Of a stretch of 64,000 bases of DNA, positions 54,742-63,595 are shown piece by piece (positions within the stretch are counted from its first letter, which is position 1; each line of letters begins with the position of its first letter). Source of the stretch: Trebonia sp963795335 (GTDB lineage Bacteria; Actinomycetota; Actinomycetes; Streptosporangiales; Streptosporangiaceae); contig CAWCHI010000010.1 in NCBI GenBank assembly GCA_963795335.1, positions 1 through 64,000 on the forward strand, given 5' to 3'. The position numbers were made by a program, and so were the translations under genes. The notes under the pieces were generated by a model that was not told the DNA's origin, did no database searches, and saw only the letters and a list, made by a program, of their open reading frames with translations.

Positions 54742-55197
54742 TCACGCCGTCCCGCGGATCACGACCACGGGGCACCGCGCATGGTGCACGCAGTGCTGGC
54801 TGACCGAGCCGAGCAGCGCCTCGGTGAATCCGCCGTGACCGCGGCTGCCCACCACCAGCAGGTCGGCACCGTCGCAGGCATCAAGCAGGACCTGCACGGG
54901 GCTGCCCTCGGCCACGCGCGGTCGCACCGTGACGCCGGCGCCCGGGTCACAGGCCACGCTGATGGCGGCAGCCAGCACCGTCTCCGCGTTCGCGCGGAAG
55001 TCGATGGCGATTCCCAGGCCGACCGGGGCCCAGGCGTAGCTGGCGCCGTTGACCGGGTAATGCCAGGCGATCACGGCGTCCACGGTCGCGCCGGTCAGTG
55101 CGGCCTGGCGGACCGCCCAGCGCAGGGCGCTGACGGACGAGGGTGAGCCGTCGACTCCCGCCACGATGCGGGCGGTGCGGTTTTCCGTCCCTGACAT
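54742..55197 (-). CDS. Universal stress protein (UspA family)
   Basis: 151 aa, single Usp domain: VAGVDGSPSSVSALRWAV at the N-terminus and the ATP-binding loop VVGSRGHGGFTEALLGSVSQHC near residue 115 (G-2x-G-9x-G-S). It lies 9 bp downstream of the slipin gene, so both are likely cotranscribed. Small ATP-binding Usps of this kind are typical members of the hypoxia/dormancy regulons of actinobacteria. Confidence 0.93.
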   Translation of the reverse strand: MSGTENRTARIVAGVDGSPSSVSALRWAVRQAALTGATVDAVIAWHYPVNGASYAWAPVGLGIAIDFRANAETVLAAAISVACDPGAGVTVRPRVAEGSPVQVLLDACDGADLLVVGSRGHGGFTEALLGSVSQHCVHHARCPVVVIRGTA

Positions 55198-55206
55198 GGT
55201 CTTCTC

Positions 55207-56091
55207 CTAATCGGTCGGGGAGAGGGGTGACAGCGGCCGGGGTGACGGCGGCCGGGGTGACGGCGGCCGGGGCCAGCCGGGGGCCGGCACGGTGCCGAAC
55301 GGCGCGGGAGTGGTGGCGGCGGCTGCCTTCTCGCGGGCGAGGAAGGAGCCGAGTTCCCCGATGGTGCTCATCAGCGGGGCGGGGAACACGACGGTGGTGT
55401 TCTTGTCGACGCCGATCTCGACCAGGCTCTGCAGGTTCCGCAGCTGCAGTGCCAGCGGGTGGGCCATCATCATGTCGGAGGCGTCGCCCAGCGCGGCGGC
55501 GGCCATCGCCTCGCCCTCGGCGTTGATGATCTTGGCCCGCTTTTCCCGCTCGGCCTCGGCCTGGCGGGCCATGGCGCGCTTCATGCTGTCCGGCAGCTGG
55601 ATGTCCTTGAGCTCGACCAGGGTGACCTCCACGCCCCACTCGGCGGTGGTGACGTCGAGGATCCGGCGGATGTCGAGGTTGATCTGATCGGTCTCGGACA
55701 GCGTCTGGTCGAGCGAGTGCTGGCCGACGACCTTCCGCAGCGTCGTCTGCGCGATCTGGTCGATGGCCGCGCTGACGTTCTCGATCGCGACGACCGACTT
55801 GACCGCGTCGACGACCCGGAAATAGGCGACCGCGGACACGTCCACGCTGACGTTGTCGCGGGTGATGATGCCCTGGGACTGGATCGGCATCGTGACGATC
55901 CGCAGCGACACCCGGCGGAGCACGTCGATGAACGGGATGATGACCCGCAGGCCGGGCTCGCGCGGCCCGCGCACCTGGCCGAGCCGGAAGAGCACCCCCT
56001 TCTCGTACTGCTTGACGATCTTCAGCGCCATCGCCAGCCCGATCAGGACCAGCACCGCGACGATGACCAAAACGACGATCAGAACATTCAT
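55207..56091 (-). CDS. Slipin / SPFH (band 7) membrane protein
   Basis: 294 aa from ATG 56091 (AAGGAG 8 bp upstream). One N-terminal helix (VLIVVLVIVAVLVLIGLAMAL), then the SPFH domain EKGVLFRLGQVRGPREPGLR ... TRDNVSVDVSAVAYFRV ... SLDQTLSETDQINLDIRRIL, typical of prokaryotic stomatin/slipin. A coiled-coil stretch (~180-215) and a Pro/Arg/Ser tail with PRPPSPRPPS repeats follow. Slipins organise membrane microdomains; the usual NfeD partner is not adjacent. It is divergent from the P-type ATPase gene. Confidence 0.93.
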   Translation of the reverse strand: MNVLIVVLVIVAVLVLIGLAMALKIVKQYEKGVLFRLGQVRGPREPGLRVIIPFIDVLRRVSLRIVTMPIQSQGIITRDNVSVDVSAVAYFRVVDAVKSVVAIENVSAAIDQIAQTTLRKVVGQHSLDQTLSETDQINLDIRRILDVTTAEWGVEVTLVELKDIQLPDSMKRAMARQAEAEREKRAKIINAEGEAMAAAALGDASDMMMAHPLALQLRNLQSLVEIGVDKNTTVVFPAPLMSTIGELGSFLAREKAAAATTPAPFGTVPAPGWPRPPSPRPPSPRPLSPLSPTD

Positions 56092-56149
56092 CGCCAAACT
56101 CCTTATGTTGCGTTATGTCAAGCTTCGCGCCGCCGCCGCCGGCCGGTCA

Positions 56150-56163
56150 GGGGCAAACGTCCC
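56150..56163. promoter_or_regulatory. DevR/DosR-like box 1
   Basis: GGGGCAAACGTCCC matches the GGGAC-N4-GTCCC form of the DosR/DevR core at 9 of 10 half-site positions, 59 bp upstream of the slipin start. Confidence 0.45.
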
Positions 56164-56198
56164 GGGTAGCGGCCCTCCAGGCGCCGCGCGGAACCGCG

Positions 56199-56212
56199 GT
56201 GACCTACGGCCC
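56199..56212. promoter_or_regulatory. DevR/DosR-like box 2
   Basis: GTGACCTACGGCCC matches the same pattern at 8 of 10 half-site positions (GGCCC is a tolerated variant), 36 bp upstream of the P-type ATPase start and 49 bp from box 1. Confidence 0.4.
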
Positions 56213-56248
56213 TAGTGGCGCATCACGGCAGTCGGTGAGACTGGCCGG

Positions 56249-58882
56249 GTGGTCTTGTCTGCGCATGCCCCGGCCGGGCCGATGGACTTGGCCACCGCGG
56301 CTAGCCTCCCTCCCGATGAAGTGCTTTCCGGGCTCGGCAGCGGGCCGGGCGGGCTCTCGTCCGCCGCCGCGGCCCAGCGGCTCGGGCAACTGGGCCCGAA
56401 CGTGCTCGGAACGCACCAGGTGCGGGCGGGCGCCGTCCTGGTGCGCCAGATCCGTAATCCGATCCTGATCTTGCTGCTCGGGGCGGCCCTGGTGTCCGGG
56501 CTGACCGGCGGCGGCACGAATGCGCTGATCATCGCCGTGATCGTGGCCCTCAGCGTCGGCCTGGGGTTCTTCAACGAGTACCGGGCCGAGGTGGCCATGG
56601 CGGCCCTGCGGGGCCAGATCCGGCAGGAGGCCGAAGTCCGGCGCGACGGGCAGCCGACCCGGATCCCGGTGGCGGACCTCGTCCCCGGCGACGTCGTCTC
56701 GCTGCGGGTCGGCGCGCTCGTGCCGGCCGACCTCCGCCTGCTCGAGGTCGACGGGCTCGAGTGTGACGAGGGGGTGCTGACCGGCGAGTCGATGCCGGTC
56801 GCCAAGTCGCCCGCGCCCGCCGCCGGCCGCGACCCGCAAGATCAGCCGGGCTGTGCGTTCATGGGAACGATCGTCCACCAGGGATCGGCCGTCGGCGTGG
56901 TGGTGATGACCGGTACACGCACCGCCTTCGGGCAGATCGCCGCTGGCTTGTCCGAGAAGCACAGCCAGACCGCGTTCGAGGCCGGATTGTCGCGGTTCTC
57001 CCGCTTCCTGTTCGCCGTGGCGGCCGTGCTGACCGGGTTCATCTTCATCATCAACGTCTCGCTGTCCCGGCCGCTCATCGACGCCCTGCTGTTCTCGCTG
57101 GCGATCGCCGTCGGCATCGCCCCCGAGATGATGCCCGCCATCGTGACCGTGAGCCTGTCGGCCGGGTCAAAGGCCCTCGCGGCGAAGAAGGTACTGGTCA
57201 AGCGGCTGGTCGCGATCGAGGACCTGGGCAACATCGAGATCTTGTTCACCGACAAGACCGGCACCCTGACCGAAGGGCTGATCACCTTCGACCAGGCCCT
57301 GGACGCCGGCGGAGACCCCAGCGGTTACCCGCTGCTGCTCGGGCTGGTCTGCAATGAAGCCGCGGTCACGGCCGGCGGCACGGCCGGCGGGAACGCGCTT
57401 GACCAGGCCCTGTGGACGGCAGCGGACGAGTCGACGGCGGCTGCCGCGCGATCCTGGGGCAAGCTGGGTGTCCTTCCCTTCGACCACGAGCGCCAGATGG
57501 CCTCGGTCCTGGCCACCGACCCGGCCGGGCAGCGCCTGGTGATCGTTAAGGGCGCACCGGAGGTGGTGCTGGAGCGGTGCACGAACGTTCCCGGCGGCGC
57601 CCGGCCTGCGCTGGAGGCGCTGTTCTCGGCTGGAGCCCGGGTGGTGGCCGTGGCGACCCGGCCGGCGGCCGGGGTCCAGGCCATCACCGCCGCCAGTGAG
57701 CAGGGGCTGACCCTGGAGGGTTTCCTCACCTTCGCCGACCGGCCGAAGGCCGACGCTGGCGCCTCCATCGCCCAGCTTGAGCGGCTGGGCGTCCAAGTGA
57801 AGATCATCACCGGGGACAACGGGCTGGTCGCGGCCACGGTGTGCCGGCAAATCGGGGTGAACTGCACGGGAGTGCTCAGCGGGGCCGAGATCGCCGCCCT
57901 CGACGACGACCAGCTGGAGAACGCGATCACCACCACCACGGTGTTCGCCCGGGTCACCCCGGATCAGAAGTCACGGATCATCAAGGTCGCGCGCCGCACC
58001 GGCCGGGACATCGCCTTCCTCGGCGACGGGGTGAACGACGCGGTGGCCCTGCATCACGCTGACGTCGGCATCTCGGTCGAGTCCGGAACCGACGTAGCGA
58101 AGGAAGCCGCCGACGTCGTGCTGCTGGACAAGGACCTGGGGGTGCTGGCCGAAGGGGTCATGGAAGGCCGCCGCATCTTCTCCAACACCATGAAGTACGT
58201 CCTGATGGCCACGTCCTCTAACTTCGGGAACATGTTCAGCGCCGCCGGCGCCTCGGTCTTCTTGTCCTTCCTGCCGATGCTGCCGTCGCAGATCCTGCTG
58301 AACAACCTGCTTTACAACACCGGGCAGCTGGTGATCCCGACCGACCGGGTCGACCCGGAGGCGCTGGCCCGCCCGGCGGCGTGGGACATGAAGTTCATCC
58401 GCCGCTTCATGTCCGTGTTCGGCCCCGTCAGCTCCATCTTCGACTTCCTCACCTTCTGGGTCATGCTGGCCGTGCTGCACGCCGGGCACAGTGAGTTCAG
58501 GACCGGCTGGTTCGTCGAGTCGATCGCCACCCAGACCCTCGTCGTCTACGTGATCCGGACCCGCCGGGTACCGTTCTTCAAGAGCCGCCCCAGCCTGCCG
58601 ATGCTGCTCGTCCCCACCGGGGCGGCCCTGGCCGGCGCGGTCCTGCCGTACACCGGGCTGGCCAGCCTGCTGGGCTTCACCCCGTTGCCGACCTTCTTCT
58701 TCCTGCTGCTGTTCGCGATGGTGGTTGCCTACCTGCTGCTCGTTGAGCTGGCCAAGACCTGGTTTTACCGGGTCCCGCGGGTCCGGAGCGCGCCGCCTGC
58801 CACCGGGCGGGAGCGGCTGGAGCGGCGCATCCGCCGGCGGGCCTACCGCTTCATCCGCCATCCAAGCCCAGGACACTGGTGA
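56249..58882 (+). CDS. P-type cation ATPase, MgtA-like (P3B)
   Basis: 877 aa. Phosphorylation motif LFTDKTGTLTEG (Asp ~343), actuator TGES, hinge ITGDNGLVA and LGDGVNDAVALHHADVGISV. The membrane motif APEMMPAIVTVSLSAGS near residue 295 matches the PEM(L/M)P signature of bacterial Mg2+-importing ATPases rather than the PEGLP of Ca2+ pumps. About ten membrane helices; the last ~70 residues are basic. The GTG start is tentative. Divergent from slipin/universal stress genes across two DevR-like boxes. Substrate most likely Mg2+; other divalents not excluded. Confidence 0.9.
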   Translation: MVLSAHAPAGPMDLATAASLPPDEVLSGLGSGPGGLSSAAAAQRLGQLGPNVLGTHQVRAGAVLVRQIRNPILILLLGAALVSGLTGGGTNALIIAVIVALSVGLGFFNEYRAEVAMAALRGQIRQEAEVRRDGQPTRIPVADLVPGDVVSLRVGALVPADLRLLEVDGLECDEGVLTGESMPVAKSPAPAAGRDPQDQPGCAFMGTIVHQGSAVGVVVMTGTRTAFGQIAAGLSEKHSQTAFEAGLSRFSRFLFAVAAVLTGFIFIINVSLSRPLIDALLFSLAIAVGIAPEMMPAIVTVSLSAGSKALAAKKVLVKRLVAIEDLGNIEILFTDKTGTLTEGLITFDQALDAGGDPSGYPLLLGLVCNEAAVTAGGTAGGNALDQALWTAADESTAAAARSWGKLGVLPFDHERQMASVLATDPAGQRLVIVKGAPEVVLERCTNVPGGARPALEALFSAGARVVAVATRPAAGVQAITAASEQGLTLEGFLTFADRPKADAGASIAQLERLGVQVKIITGDNGLVAATVCRQIGVNCTGVLSGAEIAALDDDQLENAITTTTVFARVTPDQKSRIIKVARRTGRDIAFLGDGVNDAVALHHADVGISVESGTDVAKEAADVVLLDKDLGVLAEGVMEGRRIFSNTMKYVLMATSSNFGNMFSAAGASVFLSFLPMLPSQILLNNLLYNTGQLVIPTDRVDPEALARPAAWDMKFIRRFMSVFGPVSSIFDFLTFWVMLAVLHAGHSEFRTGWFVESIATQTLVVYVIRTRRVPFFKSRPSLPMLLVPTGAALAGAVLPYTGLASLLGFTPLPTFFFLLLFAMVVAYLLLVELAKTWFYRVPRVRSAPPATGRERLERRIRRRAYRFIRHPSPGHW

Positions 58883-58922
58883 GCGGGGCCCTAAAACCCA
58901 GGACACTGGTGACCGGAGCCCT
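58867..58922. repeat. 26-bp direct repeat across gene ends
   Basis: CCCAGGACACTGGTGA(G/C)CGG(G/A)GCCCT occurs at 58867-58892, containing the ATPase stop codon, and at 58897-58922, touching the stop of the flavin reductase gene. Two mismatches. A recent small duplication between convergent genes. Confidence 0.75.
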
Positions 58923-59464
58923 CAGGCCGGCACCTGGCCGTCCAGGGCGGCGTAGTGCCCGCGCCAGAACACCAGCGGGGTAGCGGCGTCGCCGCTGGTC
59001 TCCACGTGGCGGACGCGGCCGATGACGATCTCGTGGTCGCCACCGGGGAAGGCGTGCTCGACCGTGCACTCGATGACCGCGATCACGTCGGCCAGCCGGG
59101 GCGAGCCGGTCGGCCCGCGGTGGTGGGTGACGCCGTCCCAGACGGCGGCCAGGCCGCGCTTGGCGAAGTTGGCCGACAGCTGGTGCTGCCGCTGGCCGAG
59201 CACGTTGACCGCGAACGCCTGGTGGCCGCGGATGGCGGCCAGCGTGGCGCTGCCCAGGTCGAAGCACACCAGTACCAGCGGCGGGTCGAGGGACAGCGAG
59301 GTGACGGCGTTGGCGGTGGTCCCGACCGGCTCACCGTCGGCGTCAAGCGAGGTCACCACGGTGACCCCGGTGGCAAAGTGCCCCATCGCGTCGCGCAGCT
59401 GGGCCGGGGACACATCCGCGTCGGGGTGCGGGCGGGAAGCGCCGTTAAGAGCGGTCATATTCAC
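58922..59464 (-). CDS. Flavin reductase domain protein
   Basis: 180 aa (GTG 59464, or ATG 59458). FMN-binding split-barrel of the HpaC/flavin reductase family: LRDAMGHFATGVTVVTSLDADG (near-universal family opening), GTTANAVTSLSLDPPLVLVCFD, FAVNVLGQRQHQLSANFA, GDHEIVIGRVRHVE and a late PLVFWRGHYAAL. Supplies reduced flavin to a monooxygenase or acts alone; no partner is adjacent. The start overlaps the stop of a possible small upstream frame. Confidence 0.92.
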   Translation of the reverse strand: MNMTALNGASRPHPDADVSPAQLRDAMGHFATGVTVVTSLDADGEPVGTTANAVTSLSLDPPLVLVCFDLGSATLAAIRGHQAFAVNVLGQRQHQLSANFAKRGLAAVWDGVTHHRGPTGSPRLADVIAVIECTVEHAFPGGDHEIVIGRVRHVETSGDAATPLVFWRGHYAALDGQVPA

Positions 59465-59667
59465 AGCTGTCCATGGTTGGGGGGCCGGACGTCAGTCAAC
59501 AACCAATTCCCTATGTGGTGGTATTTCCGCGCCGCCGGGTCGCGGCTGGCGTGGGTGCGCAAATTTCGCCCGGGGGGGCTCAGGTCGTGTCTCTCATCCG
59601 TCGCACTGGCCCGTCTGAGATCGAACAGCGCACTGGTGACCTCGCACGCGAACCTCCAGGTTGTCAT
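59461..59667 (-). CDS. Possible small upstream ORF, 68 aa
   Basis: ATG 59667 opens a 68-codon frame (MTTWRFACEVTSALFDLRRA) whose TGA overlaps the GTG of the flavin reductase gene (GTGA), an arrangement typical of coupling. It is arginine-rich, unrecognised and has no clear ribosome-binding site, so it may be chance. The rest of the 59465-59791 gap holds an AT-rich stretch at 59670-59735 with TTGACA on the minus strand, a likely promoter. Confidence 0.25.
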   Translation of the reverse strand: MTTWRFACEVTSALFDLRRASATDERHDLSPPGRNLRTHASRDPAARKYHHIGNWLLTDVRPPNHGQL

Positions 59668-59791
59668 CTGGCGGATGCTTTGTCAATAATTACGATCAGT
59701 TTAGTAGGTTATGAGAATACTACCCGTCTTTAGCTGTGCCCGGCAAGCAAGCCGTGGTAACGCCACCGGCCCGGACTCCGGGCCGGCGCCG

Positions 59792-60745
59792 CTACGCGTT
59801 CCGCGACTCTGCCACCAGCAGCTGGTCGCCTTCCGCGATAACGGGGTCATCGCCCAGGCCGAGGCTGAACTCCCCGTTCCGCACCACGCCGAGGACCAGG
59901 CCGGACCGCTCGCTCCTGACCGCGCTCAGCCGTTTGCCTACCGCGTCGCCGGCCGCGAGCTCGGCGAGTTCGTCCCTGCTCCCGACCAGCTCGGCGATCA
60001 TCTGGCCGGCGTGCGGTGTCTCGAGCACGGCGGCCAGCGTCCGCGATACGAGCTCGCTCGCGGACACCGACTGCTGGACGCCCAGATCGCGCAGCGCGTC
60101 GCGGACAGAGGCCGACTCGACCAGGGCGCTGATCACCAGCGACGGCGCCCGCTTGCGCAGCAGTACCGCACTGACCAGCACGTCACCGTCGCTGGGGCCG
60201 ATGATCAGCGCTTGCTCGGCGCCCTCCGGCTTGGCCCGCGCGATAGCGGCCTCGTCGGTCGGGTTCCCCCGGACCACGTGCACACCGTCGCGTACCGTCG
60301 CCGGGTCCACGTCGGCCAGCAGCACGACGGGGATGCCGGTGCCCGCCAGTTCATCGAGGATCACCGGGACGGCGGGGCTCATGCCGACGATGAGGCGGTA
60401 CGTCCCCTCGGGGAAGGTGGTGTGCATGGCGAGGATCCTCCGGATTCCGGCTGCCGCGGCCGCTCCTGACACGAGCGCGAACGCCGCCGCGAGCATCGGG
60501 ATGGTGATAAGCATGACAAGTGAGGCGATGAGCCTCCCGATGGGGTTATGCGGGGTGATGTCGCCGTATCCCACCGTTGTCGCGGTGGTCACAGCCCAGT
60601 ACAGGCCGGTGGTGTAGGGCAGGTCCTCCGCCAGCGCGAACAGGCCGCCGCCGATCAGCACGACGACGACGACCGAGCCCAGCAGCACCGCCACGTGCCG
60701 CCGGTGCTGCGGTCCGCGGAAAACCCGGAACAGTAGCGTGATCAC
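59792..60745 (-). CDS. Two-helix K+ channel with RCK (TrkA-N/TrkA-C) domain
   Basis: 317 aa from GTG 60745; longer frames run through repetitive DNA. Helix 1 (HVAVLLGSVVVVVLIGGGLF), pore loop with selectivity filter TTVGYGD, helix 2, then an RCK domain (~115-230) and a TrkA-C domain (KRLSAVRSERSGLVLGVVRN, ~240-315). The layout matches MthK-like ligand-gated channels. The TrkA-N part starts YRLIVGMSPAVPVILDEL, where the Rossmann glycine pattern GxGxxG is degenerate, so nucleotide control may be absent. Confidence 0.92.
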   Translation of the reverse strand: MITLLFRVFRGPQHRRHVAVLLGSVVVVVLIGGGLFALAEDLPYTTGLYWAVTTATTVGYGDITPHNPIGRLIASLVMLITIPMLAAAFALVSGAAAAAGIRRILAMHTTFPEGTYRLIVGMSPAVPVILDELAGTGIPVVLLADVDPATVRDGVHVVRGNPTDEAAIARAKPEGAEQALIIGPSDGDVLVSAVLLRKRAPSLVISALVESASVRDALRDLGVQQSVSASELVSRTLAAVLETPHAGQMIAELVGSRDELAELAAGDAVGKRLSAVRSERSGLVLGVVRNGEFSLGLGDDPVIAEGDQLLVAESRNA

Positions 60746-60831
60746 AACCCCCCATCGTGCCGCAAACTGCCGGTCACCGGGACAGACCCGCGGTACTGGC
60801 CCGCCGCAGGCCGGCCCCGGCCCTGGCGTCG

Positions 60832-60905
60832 CCATCCCGGGGACGGCCAGCCATCCCTGGGAAACGGGCCGCCATCCCGGGAAACGGGCCGCACTCCCGG
60901 GTGCA
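60832..60905. repeat. Tandem ~20-bp GC repeats upstream of K+ channel gene
   Basis: Imperfect copies of GCCATCCCGGGAAACGGGCC (an embedded CCCGGG palindrome) repeat three to four times in the 303-bp gap 60746-61048. No gene is visible there. Confidence 0.6.
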
Positions 60906-61048
60906 AATGCCTCACCCGGGCAGCATCTGACGGGCAGCACCGGCCGGGGCATACACGGCGAGAGGCGAGGGTTAGCGGGAAGGCGGGGAACCGCGCGGCG
61001 GCCCCTGCGTCACGCGGCGCCAATCAGCTGAAGCGGTAACCGGAGGCA

Positions 61049-61978
61049 ATGATGAAAGCGGTACGGTTCGACGAATACGGTCCGCTGGACGTGCTTGACG
61101 TCCGTGACGTCCCGGTCCCCGAGCCGGGCCCGGGCCAGGTCCTGGTCCAGGTCAAGGCGGCTGGCATCAACCCGGGCGAGGCCAAGATCCGTGAAGGGGC
61201 GCTGGCCGAGCGCTGGCCCGCGACGTTCCCGTCCGGGCAGGGCAGCGACTTCGCCGGGATCGTGCAGCGGCTCGGCGACGGCGTCACCGGCGTGGCCCCC
61301 GGCGATGAGGTTATCGGCTGGGTCGACACTCGTTCCAGCCAGGCCGAGTACACCGTGGCGGAGGCGGAGAACCTGGCGCCCAAGCCGTCCGGCCTGCCGT
61401 GGGAGGTCGCGGGGGCGATCCCGGTGGCCGGGTTCACCGCCTGGGCGATGGTCCACGCGGTCAACGTCGGCCCGGGCGACGTGGTGGTGGTCGCCGGCGC
61501 GGCCGGCGGCGTCGGCTCGATCGCGGTGCAGTTGGCCAAGCGGACCGGGGCGACCGTGATCGGCCTGGCCGGGCCGTCCAACCACGACTGGCTCGTCCGG
61601 CACGAGGTCATCCCGGTCGTCTACGGTGACGGCGTGGCCGACCGTATCCGGGCCGCGGTCCCGGCGGGCCAGCAGGTCGACGTGTTCCTCGACGCCTACG
61701 GGGGCGACTACGTGGAGCTGGCGCTGAACGACCTCAAGGTCAGCCCGGAGCGGATCGACACCATTGCCCGCTTCGACGCGGTCGAGAAGTACGGGGTCAA
61801 GGCCGAGGGCAACGCGGCCGGGGCGAGCGCGGCCAACCTGGCCGAGCTGGCCCGGCTGGCCGCGGCCAAGGAGCTGGAGATCCCGCTGGCCCAGACGTTC
61901 GGGCTGAGCCAGGTCCGGGCCGCCTACGCCGCACTGGCCAAGGGGCACCTGCGGGGCAAGATCGTGCTGCTCCCCTAG
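61049..61978 (+). CDS. NADP-dependent quinone-oxidoreductase-like MDR enzyme
   Basis: 309 aa, ATG 61049 or 61052 after CGGAGG. GroES-like domain (FDEYGPLDVLDVRDVPVPEP, VKAAGINPGEAKIREG, FPSGQGSDFAGIV) lacking the zinc-ligand cysteines. Rossmann fold VVVVAGAAGGVGSIAVQLAKRTGATVIG. This matches zinc-free quinone oxidoreductase/zeta-crystallin relatives that reduce quinones or enals with NADPH. The last strand GHLRGKIVLL is intact. Solitary gene. Confidence 0.92.
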   Translation: MMKAVRFDEYGPLDVLDVRDVPVPEPGPGQVLVQVKAAGINPGEAKIREGALAERWPATFPSGQGSDFAGIVQRLGDGVTGVAPGDEVIGWVDTRSSQAEYTVAEAENLAPKPSGLPWEVAGAIPVAGFTAWAMVHAVNVGPGDVVVVAGAAGGVGSIAVQLAKRTGATVIGLAGPSNHDWLVRHEVIPVVYGDGVADRIRAAVPAGQQVDVFLDAYGGDYVELALNDLKVSPERIDTIARFDAVEKYGVKAEGNAAGASAANLAELARLAAAKELEIPLAQTFGLSQVRAAYAALAKGHLRGKIVLLP

Positions 61979-62072
61979 CGGGACCGGGGCCCGGGCGGGG
62001 TATCGTGCTGTGGCCAGCCCCCCTGGCCGCAGTCCCCCGGCCGGACCCCCGGCCAGCTAGGAGCACCTCGCC

Positions 62073-63077
62073 ATGACCGCCCGGCAGCAGCTCGCGCGGC
62101 TCCTGCCGCTGGTGCTGCTGGCCGTCCTGGTGATCGCCGGGCTGCGCGGCGCGGTGCCCACGCCGCGCTGGTCCGGCCCGCTCACGGCCGACGGTGTCGC
62201 CATCGGGATCGGGCTCGAGGTGATCTTCGCGGTCCTGCTCGCCGCGGTCCGGGTGCGGCAGGTGCGGGCACGCCGGTCGCCGCCGGCCACGGCGGAGGCG
62301 GCCGGGCCCGAGCCGCCGCAGGCGCTCCGCTTCACCCTCAGCCTGGTCCTGGCCGGCGGCATGATCGCGGTCGCGGTCGCCCTGATCAGCGACCTCCACC
62401 TGCACTTCCTGACCAAGCCGCGGACACTGCCCACGCCGCCCCCGCCGCTGATCCGCCCGAGCGCCCGGCCGTCCGGTGGGCACCACGCCGGCGGGGGCGC
62501 GCACATCCCGGTCGGCCCCATTCTCTACACGCTGCTGGTGGTCGCGGTCGTGGCCGCCGTGGTGGTCAGCATCTGGTGGTCCAGCCGGCTCCGGCGGCCC
62601 GCTCCGCCGCTGGTCATCGAGGACGTTGTGAGCGCCGAGGAGCTGCGCGCGGCGGTCGCCGAGGGCCGCGCGGCGCTGGCCGCGGTCGACGACGCCCGGG
62701 CGGCCATCATCGCCTGCTATGCCGCCATGGAACAGTCGCTGGCCGAGCGGGGGACCGCCCGCGGCGCGGCCGACACCCCCGGCGAACTGCTCGACCGGGC
62801 GGTGGCGGCGGGCACTGTGCGCGGCCCCGCCGCCCGCCGCCTGACCGCCCTGTTCTACGAGGCCCGGTTCTCCAGCCACCCGCTCCGCTCCGGCCAGCGG
62901 GAGCAAGCCAGCACCGCCCTCGACGCGCTGGCAGCCGAGCTGGCCGCCGCGCCCGCCCAGGAAAGCACAGCCCCGGAAAGCACAGCCCCGGAAAGCACTG
63001 CCCCGGAAAGCACTGCCCCGGAAAGCACTGCCCCGGGAAGCACTGCCCCGCCGGCCCCGGGCGGCGGGGCCGCGTGA
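62073..63077 (+). CDS. DUF4129 domain membrane protein
   Basis: 334 aa. Four membrane helices (~8-28, ~42-62, ~92-112, ~152-172), then the cytosolic DUF4129 segment AAIIACYAAMEQSLAERGTARGAADTPGELLDRA ... LTALFYEARFSSHPL. The tail carries six ESTAP/GSTAP repeats encoded by a 15-bp unit (62970-63045). DUF4129 proteins sit in operons with MoxR AAA ATPase, DUF58 and transglutaminase genes, as here. Proposed role in cell-envelope or polysaccharide processing; not demonstrated. Confidence 0.88.
   Translation: MTARQQLARLLPLVLLAVLVIAGLRGAVPTPRWSGPLTADGVAIGIGLEVIFAVLLAAVRVRQVRARRSPPATAEAAGPEPPQALRFTLSLVLAGGMIAVAVALISDLHLHFLTKPRTLPTPPPPLIRPSARPSGGHHAGGGAHIPVGPILYTLLVVAVVAAVVVSIWWSSRLRRPAPPLVIEDVVSAEELRAAVAEGRAALAAVDDARAAIIACYAAMEQSLAERGTARGAADTPGELLDRAVAAGTVRGPAARRLTALFYEARFSSHPLRSGQREQASTALDALAAELAAAPAQESTAPESTAPESTAPESTAPESTAPGSTAPPAPGGGAA
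62970..63047. repeat. 15-bp coding tandem repeat (ESTAP)
   Basis: Six copies of GAAAGCACAGCCCCG or close variants within the end of the DUF4129 gene; a unit of 15 bp keeps the frame, so copy number can vary without breaking the protein. Confidence 0.85.
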
Positions 63078-63595
63078 ACTGGCGTCCGGCCCTTCCCGAG
63101 CTGGTCATCGCGGCCGTCACCGTGGTGGCGGCCGCCCTCGGGGCTGGTGCCGTGGCGGGCTGGGCCGGGGTCGTCGTGGTCGCCGCGATCGCCGCCGTCA
63201 TCGCGGTGCTGCTGCTGCGCGGCCTTGTCCCCCGGGCCGCCGACCAGCCGTTGCGGCGGCAGCAGGACAAGCAGCGGGCCCGGCCGATCCACGGCTACTC
63301 GCAGCGCCGCTACGTGGTCGTGGCCAGCATGGCCGGCCGGGGCGCGTACGAGTCGGAGCTGCGGCCCGTGCTCGAGCACGTGCTCGCGGCCCGGCTGGCG
63401 GAGAACTACGCGGTCAACCTCTACACCGAGCCGGACCGGGCCCGCGAGGCGTTCTGCCGGGCCCGGGGCGACGAGAGCCTGTGGCCCTGGCTCGACCCGG
63501 GCCAGGCCCTCGGGCCGGACGCGCGCACCCGGCAGCCGCACGGCATTCCCCGCCGGACCCTCGCCCGGCTGGTCAACCGATTGGAGCAGTTGTGA
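63074..63595 (+). CDS. Membrane protein of MoxR operon, unknown function
   Basis: 173 aa from GTG 63074, overlapping the DUF4129 stop by GTGA. Two adjacent hydrophobic segments (~10-50) precede a cytosolic part RYVVVASMAGRGAYESELRP, VLEHVLAARLAENYAVNLYTEPDRARE. It overlaps the MoxR gene by GTGA. The position matches the small conserved membrane protein between DUF4129 and MoxR in other actinobacteria. Function unknown. Confidence 0.8.
   Translation: MNWRPALPELVIAAVTVVAAALGAGAVAGWAGVVVVAAIAAVIAVLLLRGLVPRAADQPLRRQQDKQRARPIHGYSQRRYVVVASMAGRGAYESELRPVLEHVLAARLAENYAVNLYTEPDRAREAFCRARGDESLWPWLDPGQALGPDARTRQPHGIPRRTLARLVNRLEQL

Noticed and set aside
56098..56248. Mg2+ riboswitch upstream of the MgtA-like ATPase
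   Set aside because: The leader is too short and shows no M-box or ykoK-like conserved helices.
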